DNA of 64,000 nucleotides from positions 1 to 64,000 of the forward strand of contig JAIVFJ010000024.1 of assembly GCA_025765615.1 (NCBI GenBank). Direction: 5' to 3'. The notes below the pieces were generated by a model. The model was not told where the DNA came from. It ran no database searches and worked only from the letters and a program-made list of their open reading frames with translations. Source of the stretch: Zopfochytrium polystomum (lineage: Eukaryota; Chytridiomycota; Chytridiomycetes; Chytridiales; Chytridiaceae). Positions 45,417-55,740 of this stretch are shown piece by piece. The position numbers were made by a program, and so were the translations under genes. Each line of letters begins with the position of its first letter. Within the stretch, counting starts at the first letter, position 1.

Positions 45417-47985
45417 ATGCTCGGTCAATCCGCAACCCCGGCCCTCATGCGCGCCGCCGCCGCCGCCGCCGCCAGCTGCACGGCGGCTTCGGCTCGTCGC
45501 ATCCTTCCCGTCGCCACCGCCCGCCTCGCCACCACCCGACTCCAGGTTTGATTTCCTTGGTTGCTTTCGCTTGGTGGTGGATCTTCCGCAGATCGGCGGA
45601 ATTCATCTAACAATAAAAAAATCCCCCCTCTTTCCCTCACCACCTTGGTGTTGGATCGTCCCTCACCCCCGTCACCGCAGACCCGCCCTCTCTCGACCTT
45701 CGACTCGTACGAGAACCGCGTCGTTGGTCTGTCGCCAGAGATGCACGAGGTGGGTTGTCTTTTGGTTGAGCAGAAACTGAGCCTTGGGGCGCAGCAACGC
45801 AAGAAGCCCAAAAACCCAGCAGCGCGCTTGCCCTGTATCTGGATCGTTTTAACCACTTTGTTTCCCTCACCCTCCCCCTCCACCCATCTATCGTTGATTT
45901 GGCCTTTTCACGTCCGCGTTCCGTAGCTTCGTGAGTCGGTCCACGAGTTTGCGCAAAAGGAGTTGGCGCCCCGTGCTGACAAGATTGACAAGACGAATGA
46001 CTTTCCAATGGTGAGCCGCAAGCAGACTCTGATGGCCCAGAGATGGGTGACGAAGGGAGAGGGGCGTCGCACACGGGAGAAGACGGACGGCCGCTTGTTT
46101 TAATGTCGTCGCTCACGCATCACCCTCTTTCCGTGGCTCCCAGGACATGTGGCGAAAGTTTGGCGAAATGGGACTTCTCGGAATTACTGCGCCAGGTGAG
46201 TTTGAGGAAGAAACACGAACCTTTCAATTGGAAGCTTTTGGGGGTGCAACCAGCGAAAGAAAATCTTACGAAAAAGAAATACCCGCGAAATTCGCACCCG
46301 CCAGAGAAATACGGCGGCCAGGACATGGGCTACCTCGCGCACTGCATCGTCATGGAGGAGATCAGCCGCGCCTCTGCGTCAGTCGCTCTAAGCTACGGCG
46401 CGCACTCGAACTTGTGCGTGAACCAGATCGTCAGGAACGGGAACGACGCTCAGAAGGAGAAATACTTGCCAAAGGTGCATCGTCCCTCTTTCCCCTTTGC
46501 ATTATCACTAATCCTCCTCTCTATTTGTTACCTCTCACCGCAGCTGATTTCTGGTGAGCACATTGGTGCGCTGGCGATGAGCGAAGCGGGCTCCGGGTCC
46601 GATGTTGTCTCGATGAAGCTCCGCGCCGACAAGAAAGGTGATTTGCTCGTTTTCTTCGACGGCACCGTACCCGATCAAATTGATCTGCGCTCAATAACTG
46701 TAACGAACAGGGGACAAGTACATTCTGAACGGCACAAAGTTCTGGATCACGAACGGGCCCGACGCGGACGTGCTCGTTGTGTACGCCAAGACAGACATTA
46801 ACGCGGGTCCAAAAGGCGTGACCGCGTTCCTGATCGAAAAGGTTTGGTTGTGACGGCGCGATAGTTATTTCCCGTGTATTAAAGATCGTTTCTGTCGCGT
46901 CTATCTTGTTGTTGTTCCTTACAGGGGTTCAAAGGGTTCAGCAAATCTCCCAAACTGGACAAGCTTGGCATGCGAGGATCGAACACGTGCGAGCTGGTGT
47001 TTGAGGACTGCGAGGTTCCAGGTACGTCGATAGGGTTGGGTTGGGCGGGACGGTGGGGCGGCGGAGCGCTTCTTGCTTGGAACGGACTCGGTATTAACAT
47101 GGAAACCCCACGGGACACGCACACGCGCGCACATTTACGCATACGCAATCTTCAACCTTTAGCCGAAAACGTCCTTGGGGCGGTGGGCAAGGGCGTGTAC
47201 GTCCTGATGAGCGGGCTGGACCTGGAGCGGCTGGTGCTTGCCGCCGGCCCGCTCGGCATCATGCAGGCGGCGCTAGACGTGGTGATTCCGTACGTTCACC
47301 AGCGGACTCAGTTTGGCCAGCAGATTGGGCAGTTCCAGGTAACTTTGGCGGGCGGTTCTATCTCTCTTATTCTTTTTTTGCTTTCTTTGTTTTTCTTTCT
47401 TCTTCGTTGCCGTCTTTCTGACAACGGGCGGGCGTCTGCTTCTTCCAGCTGATCCAAGGAAAGATGGCCGACATGTACACGAAGCTGGGCGCGTCGCGGT
47501 CGTACGTGCACACGGTTGCGCGGGCGGCGGACGCCGGGTACGCGAGCCCCAAGGACTTGCGCCGGCGTCATCCTGTACACGGCGGAGCGGGCCACAGAGT
47601 GCGCGCTGGACGCGATCCAGTGCTTGGGCGGAAACGGATACATTAACGACTGTAAGTTGGGCAAGCGGGGGAATCCCGCGACGGTGGTTTTTTCTTCGTC
47701 TCCTTCCTGTTGCTGATGGAAACACAATCACATACTTGCGCAGACCCGACGGGACGGCTCTTGCGCGATGCCAAGCTGTACGAGATTGGAGCGGGCACTA
47801 GCGAGATCCGGAGAATGCTTATTGGTGAGTAGTTGTTTTTCCACTTGTTACTTAACCTGTGCTTTTTTTTTTTTTTTTTTTTTTTGGTGCTTCTCTTTCC
47901 GCTGACGCTGTAAAAACCGCACTCTCTCTCAAACATTCTCACTCATTGCAAAGGCCGAGAGTTCAACAAAGAGTTCCGGAATTGA
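45417..47985 (+). CDS. IVD: Isovaleryl-CoA dehydrogenase, mitochondrial
   Basis: FAD acyl-CoA dehydrogenase oxidising isovaleryl-CoA in leucine breakdown. Twelve short exons. An Ala/Arg-rich N-terminus without acids ([20 protein letters not shown]) fits a mitochondrial presequence. Family landmarks: [80 protein letters not shown], and [38 protein letters not shown] contains the Glu that is the catalytic base in IVD rather than other acyl-CoA dehydrogenases. The C-terminus is [20 protein letters not shown] and REFNKEFRN. At 47557-47558 an extra T shifts [19 protein letters not shown] out of frame with [20 protein letters not shown]; one base fewer restores a perfect join. Otherwise intact, so an assembly indel is likelier than a pseudogene. 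Confidence 0.93.
47557..47558 (+). other. IVD: Apparent 1-nt insertion (extra T) in IVD
   Basis: AAGGACTTGCGCC is found where the conserved K-D-C-A reading needs AAGGACTGCGCC. The same exon is open on both sides in the two frames and no intron fits. Confidence 0.8.
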
Positions 47986-48533
47986 GGAGGACACTAGTAG
48001 TGAAGGGTGGTGTAAAGTGGGAACACAGAGCGAGCGGGGTACGCGCGGCGATCACTCCAGCATGTCGGAAAGCGTGCCCATCTTTTGTTTTTTTGATCGA
48101 GTTTGTCTTTGTTCTTTTTTTTTTTTTTTTTTTTTTTTTTGGTCCTGTCCTGATTTGCTGCTTTCCTTGGTTGCTTGGAAGCAAGCCAAGCCGGCGGCCA
48201 ATCAGCGCCGCCGCCGATCTCACACGCCAGTCATATATGTGTCCCACGCGTGCCGAAGCTCTGCCATTCAGCCAATCAACTGGAGCACGCATCGTCATTT
48301 TCTCATTTTATTACATTTCTTCTGCTTCTTCTTTTTTTGTTTTGGTTTTTGTTGTTCTTGGGCATGTCCAGGGAATGGCGCGTGAGCTGCTGTCAGACAG
48401 ACAGACAGATAGTGAGAGACGGTATTTTTTGCACAGCCAAAACGAAGGCGTGATCAAAAACTCCCGCACAAGAAAGTAGTAAGTGCATTGCGTCGCACGA
48501 CGCTCCACTTCATTCTTGTTGGCTTCCTTGTTT

Positions 48534-48566
<33 letters not shown>

Positions 48567-48637
48567 ATCTGTCACACTAACACACGCACTCGCTCTCTCG
48601 CTCGTGATCTCACACACACACACAGACACAGACACTC

Positions 48638-48691
<54 letters not shown>

Positions 48692-49089
48692 TTCTCTCCC
48701 TTCCTACTCCTCGCCCAGCACCAGCAGCGCTGCCAGCCTGCCTGCCAGCCTGAACCCTGCGGCTGCCTGCACCGCCCGCTGCCGCCGCCCGCCATCCACC
48801 GCCACCTCCCTCCATCCCTCTCTCGTCTCGCTACGCTCTCTCTCAACCACACACCCGCTACTGTCAAAAGCCTCTGCCGTCGTTCGATTCTCTGTTCCTT
48901 GCTTGCATCGGACTAGGCTCACCCCCCTCCTCCTTGTGGACCTTATCAGGGCCCTCCCCGCCCCCTTCCACCCAACCACCTCTCGGCTGCTGCCTCTCTG
49001 AACGCCGCTTTGGCGAGAGCTGCGCGCTCTCGCGTTCTCCGTCCATCGCCCGCGCTTTGCCAACCTCCTGTCATCCCCCCTCCGCAGCC
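47986..49089. promoter_or_regulatory. IVD 3' region and cyclin upstream region
   Basis: T run at 48116-48140 after IVD. TCTG tetranucleotides lie at 48536-48566, and (TC)n at 48640-48686 on the sense strand of the downstream cyclin gene, followed by C/T-rich leader sequence up to ATG 49090. No supported ORF. Confidence 0.6.
48640..48686 (+). repeat. (TC)n microsatellite upstream of the cyclin gene
   Basis: Perfect TC dinucleotides, preceded by CA/GACA repeats and TCTG repeats at 48536-48566. Confidence 0.95.
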
Positions 49090-50572
49090 ATGCAAAGCTC
49101 GGGCGTCATCGATGTGCCAGGTGCGGATGGATCTTTCAATTTGCCCTCCCAGGCGCACGCTCAGCGCATGCACCCTGAACGATCGCTGCACCAATCTAAC
49201 TCTTTATCCATGCAACATCCCCGTCAATATACTCCGCTCCCCGACCCGTCGTGTTTGCGTCCCCCCCTTTTTTTTTCGCTCTTCCCTTCCAGAGTTTTTT
49301 CACCTGGCGGATATCTCGGTGCTAACCCACATGATTGCCGACATGCTTGGCCGCCTAACCGCCCACAACGATCAAATTCCACTCACATCGTCCAACCTCA
49401 CCCGCTTTCACTCTCGCGCTCCCCCCGCCATCTCCATATTGGATTATTTGCGGCGAATCGTTCGATATGCATCGGTTGAACGCATCTGCCTGCTTATTCT
49501 GTTGATCTACATAGATCGGTAGGTGTTTCGGCAAGGAAGTGGGCGTGTTGGCTGCCCAGAGTGGATTAGCCCGTCTAATGCTCTCACCCTCGTTCGCATC
49601 GCTCCAGAGTGTGCGAAAGAAATAGATCGTTTACAATATCGAGCCTGACGGTGCATCGTTTCATAATCACGGGTGTTACTGTTGCTAGCAAGGTAAGATT
49701 TGAAATCGAAGACAGATATATTTTTCAGAATAACCTGAAATCCCGATCGTGACCATCCCCACGCCTTCCCCTTTCAAGGCCATTTGCGACTCATTTCTGC
49801 AAAATTCCATGTATGCGAAAGTCGGCGGGATATCGACAAAGGAGTTGAACATCCTCGAGCTGGAGTTTCTGTTTCTCATCGACTGGGACCTCACTGCGTC
49901 CAACGATCGTCTCCAGGAGTACTACCAGAACCTTGTCCGGCAGCATCCCAACTTTAGGCGGATTGTCTCAAACTCGCCAGCAAACCTCGCACTGCCCCCG
50001 CACCAGCAATCGCAGCCACCTTCAGTGCAGCAACAGCCACAGCCACAACCACAGCCGCAGCAGCAGCAGCCGGCTTTGCAGCCCCCCCAGTCTCTGTCAA
50101 ACTCAAACACACTGCAGCCGAACCCACCACAGCCGGCATCGCAGCAACCACAGCAACAGCACCAAATGATGATTCCGACCTCTGGACCGTACACGGTGTC
50201 AGCGGCGCATCAGCAGGAGCCAATACATCAGTACTACCCACCTCAGCCACAGCCCCTCTCGCACCCCGCAACGCACCCCGCAGTGCACCCCGCGCCACCG
50301 CCAATATCACAGCCCCAGAACGGTGGTGGCGAAGCACAGCAGTCTCACTATCCGAACCACGCCCCGCCAATCGTTTACTCCTCTGGTGAGAGATTTCGTC
50401 TTTTCGCGGTGTTTTTTAAAGTCCTTTTTTTCCCCAACTTTTCTCGTCCATCCCTTTGTGCACTTTTGGATGGCAATGTTGCCAACTGAAAAAAAAAAAA
50501 AACAAAAAAAAAAACCATGCAGTCGCGCAATCGTATGACGCTGTCCAGCGGCCTCTGCTGGAAGCGGGATAG
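49090..50572 (+). CDS. PHO80-like (Pcl-type) cyclin
   Basis: Partner of a Pho85/CDK5-class kinase, probably in nutrient or polarity control. Exons: 49090-49120, 49293-49518, 49608-49692, 49779-50385, 50523-50572. The cyclin box is continuous across exons: FHSRAPPAISILDYLRRIVR, LLILLIYIDRVCERNR, FTISSLTVHRFIITGVTVAS, MYAKVGGISTKELNILELEF and LFLIDWDLTAS. These match the PHO80/PCL family (FTISSLTVHRF and VGGIS-ELN-LE-FL-ID). The N-terminal extension is short. The C-terminus is a Gln/Pro-rich disordered tail (about 49980-50370) absent from compact Pho80, ending SYDAVQRPLLEAG. The upstream region is strikingly pyrimidine rich. Which Pcl subfamily it belongs to cannot be decided. Confidence 0.9.
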
Positions 50573-51482
50573 TCGAAGGAACACGCGAACCGCCAAGTCG
50601 TGTTGCTTTCCCTCTTTATTGTCCCTTTTCAAAAATTTTTGCGCTCCAGCCATCTGTTCCCGCCTCCTCACCGATTCCGCGTTTGTTCCTTGCCCCTCCA
50701 CCCGGAAGATTTCTTTGCAGAAAACACCCCACGTGCGGCCATGCTTCCGGACCGCCATTAAGACTGCGCTCAGTTCCCCTTTCCCTCCCCAACCCCCCAA
50801 CCCCAACCCCCAAGGTTTTCTACTCCATTGTCGTTTGCGTTCTCGCTCGTTCGCGATGTGTCGCGTGTTGTGGCTATTTGCGGAATGAAAGGAATTTTTT
50901 TTTTTAAGTGACGCATTTCTTGCCCAGCCAGTGGGCGTGAACGAGTGTTAGTGCTCTTTAGGATTCAACCCGCCCAGGTCCCACTAAAACTTATTCTGTT
51001 TCTTCTTTTTGTTGCTTCTCATGGTATTTTTCTTCGTTCGATCTTTTCTTTTTTTCTGTTTTTTTTTCTTTTTGGTCCCCGCACGGCGTCCCGGAGCGCC
51101 CGCCCCCACTTTGTTCTGGTCTCCACTCGCATCGCTCTTCTTTTTTGTTTTCGTTCGCTTGTTTCTCTTGTCCTCTTGTTTCTCTTCTTGTTTCTCTTTG
51201 GTCTTTTTTGTTCTATTTGTCGTTGTTTTTCACCCTTGTTCTTTCCCTCCTTAACGCTACAACTACGTCTTCGCCGTGTGTCCCACCCTCCCGCCCCTCG
51301 TCCTCTCCCTTCCTCTTTTTCTACCCCATCCCATCCCATCCCTTCCCTTCCCTTCCCTTCCTCCGATTATAGTATTGTTGTTTCTCGTTTGCCGCCAGCC
51401 GGCCGTCGCCCTTCTCGCGCTGCGGCCCGCCCCGGCCGGCATTATTGCCCCCTCCCGTTCATTCTGTTTTTTGTGTTTCTCT

Positions 51483-51516
<34 letters not shown>

Positions 51517-51767
51517 GTTTTGCTCTGCACGTGAAGGAAAAAATGAAAACAAAACATCGCCATGGTCGACTTTGGTCGAAAGTTTCGTGTCTTTCGGTTT
51601 TGTCTAGGAAGTTTCAATATTTTTTGGGAGAGCCCTGGAACTTTGGTCCCTCCTGCACAGAGTTTTCTGTGGGCGCTTTTTTGGGGGGAAAAAATAAGAA
51701 GAAAAAATACCGTTTTTTTTTGTTTTTTTTTTTTTTCAAGGAACGCTTAATTGTTCAGAATTTTTCA
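50573..51767. other. Intergenic, T-rich, cyclin / SnoaL-like (convergent)
   Basis: About 1.2 kb of pyrimidine-rich sequence with T runs, the longest at 51488-51515 (about 28 T), and CCTTCC repeats (51340-51360). No gene is seen. Part of it (51357-51530) resembles 53744-53872. Confidence 0.6.
51357..51530. repeat. Non-coding segment with a diverged copy at 53744-53872
   Basis: Three collinear blocks are shared with the second copy: CTTCCTCCGATTATA, CCGGCCGGCATTATTG (identical, 16 nt) and GGTTTTGCTCTGCAC. Block spacing is longer here because of extra C-rich and T-run sequence. Confidence 0.65.
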
Positions 51768-52181
51768 TCATTCGTAGAGTCTGGTGACAATATTCATAAT
51801 CTTCCATTTGCCCGCATCGGCTTTGTACGTCTCCGTCATCTCAAGACGGTACGTCCCGCGACCTCCATGAATGGTCGCGTCGAAAATAGATTTCGAAACT
51901 ACGACGGCGTCCGAACCGCTCAACGCCTTGAACGAAGAGCCTTGCGGTGTGATGGCGTTGTAGACGAAGCGCTTCGCTTGCAAGTCCGTCAGCCATTCCT
52001 GTCTGGAACCAACGTGACCCGTGATGTGCGTAAGAGTAAAGTTTTGGTCCAGAACGCCGTCGAGCTTTTTCGTGTCGGCGTCCAGCATCATTTGCACCAG
52101 TGCTTTTGAGAGACTTAACACTTCTTTTTTTTTTTTTGTTGTTGTTGTTGTTGTTGATGTTGGGTTTGTGGGTTTGGTCAT
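51768..52181 (-). CDS. SnoaL/DUF4440-type NTF2-like small protein
   Basis: A 137-aa single-exon protein with the NTF2-like cone fold used by DUF4440/SnoaL-type proteins. Helix 1 is followed by MLDADTKKLDGVLDQNFTL and then THITGHVGSRQEWL. IFDATIHGGRGTYRLEMTET and the final strand KWKIMNIVTRLYE match the DUF4440 pattern (T-H-x-T-G, S-x-x-E-W, G-x-x-R-G-x-x-R-L). ATG 52181 is chosen; the next upstream codons in frame are TTG and CCC. A Thr/Lys-rich N-terminal leader (TSTTTTTTKKKK) comes from an ACA/AAG repeat. No catalytic role can be assigned. A (TC)n tract on its sense strand lies just upstream (52277-52199). Possibly of bacterial origin, since such intronless DUF4440 genes are common there, but base composition does not stand out. 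Confidence 0.8.
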   Translation of the reverse strand: MTKPTNPTSTTTTTTKKKKEVLSLSKALVQMMLDADTKKLDGVLDQNFTLTHITGHVGSRQEWLTDLQAKRFVYNAITPQGSSFKALSGSDAVVVSKSIFDATIHGGRGTYRLEMTETYKADAGKWKIMNIVTRLYE

Positions 52182-52195
52182 GGGCAAGTGGTTAT

Positions 52196-52198
<3 letters not shown>

Positions 52199-52277
<79 letters not shown>
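52199..52277. repeat. (GA)n microsatellite
   Basis: GA dinucleotides with one GG interruption near 52227. On the sense strand of the 51.8-kb gene it is (TC)n ending about 18 nt before the ATG. Confidence 0.95.
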
Positions 52278-52279
<2 letters not shown>

Positions 52280-53420
52280 GGGGAGTCGGACGCGAGCGAC
52301 GCTCAAAACTGTGGCGGTAAGGGATCCACCAGACCTACCACCCTCGGCGGCGGCGGCGGCGGTGTCCATCTTTGGGATCGAGTGAGAGAGACCACGGCGG
52401 CGCAGCGCGGCGTAGTCGAGCGCGGACGCGGACGTGGTGACGCGGGTGGTGCGGTTGGCAGTGTCGGTGGGGCCGCTAGGTGGCAACGATTGGCAGGAGG
52501 AGGAGGAGCGAGCGGCGAAGCGGAAGGGAAAGCGAAACGAGCAGAGGAGGGAGCTTGTTATGACGGCGGCGGCGGGGGGCACCAGTGCTGGCGAATTCAA
52601 AAGCAATGACAAAGCGGCTGTGAACGTTGTTACACCGAGCTTGAGCATGCAGAGTGCGAGCGAGCGAGTGCGAGGCGACCGATGAAGGTAAATGCCCCCC
52701 AAAGTTTTGATTTACATGTATTTATTTGCTTTCCTCTAAATACTGCAAATGCAAACACGCAGAGACTTGCAACGCAACGAGGCCGGCACAGCCCGCCCTT
52801 GCCAGCGACAGCGAAGGCTCAAACTGGCGGCTTCCCACAGAGATGAACGGATGATTTGAAATTGCCGTCTCGTTCCGCCTGTCCGAGCAGCGGCTCTGGA
52901 CGGCCGCGTCATTTTTATTGTGGCAATCAATGCTGGCTGGCGGAGCTTTTTTCCGAGAACGGAGGAGGAGACAAAACACGGCACCGGGCCCGGTCAGAGC
53001 AGAGCGTTACTGGGCCCCCACGAGGGATGTGGGCTTACCGTGGGACCCAATGCATTAGGTGATGTAGCAGCGGTACCAGCTACGTCTGTTGTGACTGGAG
53101 GTCACGTGGCAGTAACGTGACTGGTCGGAGAAAAAAAAAACCTGATTCGTCAAATCCCAAACATCAACGGCACAGTCAATTCACCGTACTCTTTTCATTG
53201 GATTCATATTAAGCCTTCCGGCTTACCCCATTTGGTGTATGTTTGCGTCAGCGGCTGCAGCTATGAGATTCTCAAGAATCTCACAGTTTAGGTTCTTCAG
53301 TTGTTAATAATTACTATGATTCAGTATATCATTGGATAATTTATATGAAAGTATAACTCTTCCGGAGAGATGTTAAAAGAGCGGTCATGGCAAAGTGCTA
53401 GAACTTGAGAGATGAAGAGG

Positions 53421-53518
53421 GAGTGAAGTGAAAACATCAAGAGTGTTGGAGAAATAACACTGACCTCTCAGGAAGGTGTACAGGGAGAAGCTGGAGTGGA
53501 GTGAAAACATCGAGAGTG
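53421..53518. repeat. Imperfect direct repeat, about 25 nt, 73 nt apart
   Basis: GAGTGAAGTGAAAACATC at 53421 and GAGTGGAGTGAAAACATC at 53494 both continue with RAGAGTG. The two copies differ at two positions. Confidence 0.8.
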
Positions 53519-53743
53519 CAGGACGAATTAAGGTCGAAAAACTGGGATGGAGACGCCAAGTTAAAGTTTTACGTTGGTCCCAAGGGAAAAGAGTCACGAA
53601 GTGCTGAGAGAATCCATGCGGGCCGCGGTTGCTTTTTTTCCTCCGACTTTACTCCCAGCTTCGACTGCACTTCGCCAGCCTGGGGAGAAGCACCAAAGAG
53701 GAAAGAAAAGGATTTGCTGTGCTAGTAATAATGCTTCGTTTCC

Positions 53744-53872
53744 CTTCCTCCAATTATACCCGCCGCCGCCGTCGCGCTCCGAACTACTCCGGCCGGCATT
53801 ATTGGCTCCCTTCATTTCTCTCCCTCTTTCTTGCTCTGGTTTTTATTTCCTCCCTTTGGTTTTACTCTGCAC
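53744..53872. repeat. Second copy of the 51357-51530 segment
   Basis: Blocks CTTCCTCCAATTATA, CCGGCCGGCATTATTG and GGTTTTACTCTGCAC occur in the same order and strand as at 51357-51530. Confidence 0.65.
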
Positions 53873-54064
53873 TCCATCCCCTCAAGGGAGAAAAAAAAAA
53901 TGCGATGGTTTAACCCTGTAATTACTTGTTTGTTTGCTGTGCTGGGTGAGCGAGAGTGAGTGAGCGACGAGCGACGCGCACAAACTACTTTTTCGTCTTT
54001 CTGTTTCCTCTCTCTCTGCGAGACCACTTGCTTGCACTCACTCACTCCGTCCACTCACTCGGTC

Positions 54065-55337
54065 TCACTTGCGCACCCAAACGGCGATTCTGCTTCTGCC
54101 GTGCTTCTCCCTATCCATCGCGTTCTCGGCCCGCGGCGGCTGCTCGTGCGCCGCAACGTCGCGCTCCAGCACGCGCTCAAAGTGCGGCGACAGCAGCCGC
54201 TCGTACTCGCCCTCGCTCAGCTTGTACGGCGGACCTTAGTTGGTTTGTTGTTGTTTGTTTTTTGGGGGGGGGGGGGAGACGGGGGATGGGCTTTAGGATT
54301 GGGGTTTTCAGTCCAGAAACCCAACTAGCTCAACTCACCGTCCCCTTCGTCCCCGACCGCCGCTTCCGCGCCGTCGTCCACCAGCGGAAACATGTACGCC
54401 ACGAGGTGGCCCCCGCCGCGCCGCACCAGCGCCGCGACCCGGGCCGCCCATGCCGCACGAAGCGCCGGCCGCAGCGCGCAAAGGAACGTGTGGTCGTACA
54501 CCAGGTCGAACCCGCCGCCCGTGTCCCCCATCTCTTCCTCTTGCAGCTTCTCCGCGTTCTCTGCCTCTCCGCCGCCGACGCCGCCGCCGAGGGCGAGTCG
54601 CACCAGCGCCGAGGGCGAGCCCGCGAAAAAGTCGGCGACCGCCACCGTCGCCGTGCGGTCGCCGCGATTGCGGCTGCTGTTCCCGGCGGCGGCGGCCGAC
54701 GCGGCCTCGAGCACCCCGCGCGCCGCCACGACCGCCGTCGGCGCCACGTCGACGCCCAGCACCGCGAGCCCTCGCCGCGCTCTGCGCCTCCCTTGGGCAG
54801 CGGCGGGTGCGGCGGCGTACGCTGCGTACGCAAGGTGGGCGACGTCGTACGCGCGGCCGCAGCCGGGGACCAGCGCCGTGTACGGCGCCTGCGGTGCGTC
54901 ATCCTTGTCGTCATCGTCGTCGTCGACTCCGCCGCCGGTCAGGTCCGGGAAAAAGAGGTGGCCGTGCGAGGCGAGGACGGACGCAAAGCCCGGCGTCGGC
55001 GCGCCAAGGTCCCAGCCTTTATTTGGTTTTTTTTTTTTTTTTTTTTTTTTTGAGCAGAGATGGATTTTGGGGATAGGGGACCGAGAGACCGAGGTGATAC
55101 GGGGGTGGAAGTATTCGTTGGAGAAAGATCGCGGGAGGTCGGGAGGGGCGACGCTCAAACACAACGGTGCTTACCGGTGCGGCCGGCGCTCCACTTCTCC
55201 TCCCAGACGGCGGGGAGCTCGGCGACGAGGGCCGCGACGGGCGCCGTCGCTGGCGTCGTCGTGGTCGTGGCCGTGGCCGTCTCGGCGGCCTTCGGCGGCT
55301 GTTGCGGCGTTGCGGTGGCGGTGGCGGCGGTGTCCAT
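54065..55337 (-). CDS. TPMT-family SAM-dependent methyltransferase
   Basis: Rossmann-fold methyltransferase of the thiopurine/thiol/halide methyltransferase family. Three exons fit in phase to about 336 aa: 55337-55175, 55016-54339, 54234-54065. After an Ala/Thr-rich start, VWEEKW and GWDLGAPTPG give the family W-G-x-x-x-W-D-x-G-x-P-x-P N-terminal signature. The SAM-binding motif is TALVPGCGRAYDVAHLAYAA, followed by LAVLGVDVAPTAVVAAR. DLVYDHTFLCALRPALRAAW and GGGHLVAYMFPL are the post-motif segments, and the tail PPYKLSEGEYERLLSPHFE matches the family. Asp-rich (DDDDDDKDD) and Ala/Gly-rich inserts are lineage specific. Intron 1 contains a run of about 24 T at 55028-55051. Fungal relatives are often annotated as thiol methyltransferases; the substrate here is unknown. 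Confidence 0.88.
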
Positions 55338-55740
55338 GCTGCGCTGGTCTGCTGCCTCTCTCTGGTCGGTTTCTTTGGGATCGCCCCGTTGAGTGGCACC
55401 GATGCCCGCCGAATCAATCAACCAATACTGGGCGTGCCAATTGCAGCCACTACGAATCGATCGTTGACCCTCACACCCCCTCGTACGCACTCCCGAACAA
55501 AGAACGGTCCCATCATACCGTTGATATATACGAATGTGATATTCGAGTTGCAAAAAAAAGTGCATGCTAAAGTCATCGTACCAGGAAAAAAAAAGGAAAC
55601 GAGAAGAGGAAATATATCCAAACTCACACAACAGTAACAGTGAGGGAAAGAGTCAGGCGATGCGCGTAGAGGGGGGTGGAGTGTCGCCCCGCTTTTCGAT
55701 GCACTCAACAAGTCCTGTCCCTTTTTCGGCGCACCAAGTT
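55338..55740. other. Intergenic region upstream of the methyltransferase gene
   Basis: About 400 nt of mixed sequence between the methyltransferase start and the stop of the Gly/Met-rich gene (same strand). A-rich stretches lie near 55551-55600. Nothing else is recognised. Confidence 0.5.

Larger units (their letters stand above)
52182..54064. other. Long intergenic region with AT-rich island and repeats
   Basis: 1.9 kb without a supported gene. It holds (GA)n at 52199-52277, GC-rich sequence to about 52700, and an AT-rich island at about 53140-53390 unlike the rest of the window. An imperfect direct repeat lies at 53421-53445 / 53494-53518, and 53744-53872 is a segment resembling 51357-51530. 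ORFs at 52382-52609 and 52434-52685 are Gly/Arg/Ala-rich and unconvincing. Confidence 0.6.

Noticed and set aside
52382..52685. Gly/Arg/Ala-rich ORFs upstream of the DUF4440-like gene
   Set aside because: Low-complexity GC-rich translation without motif support; more likely promoter or 5' UTR.
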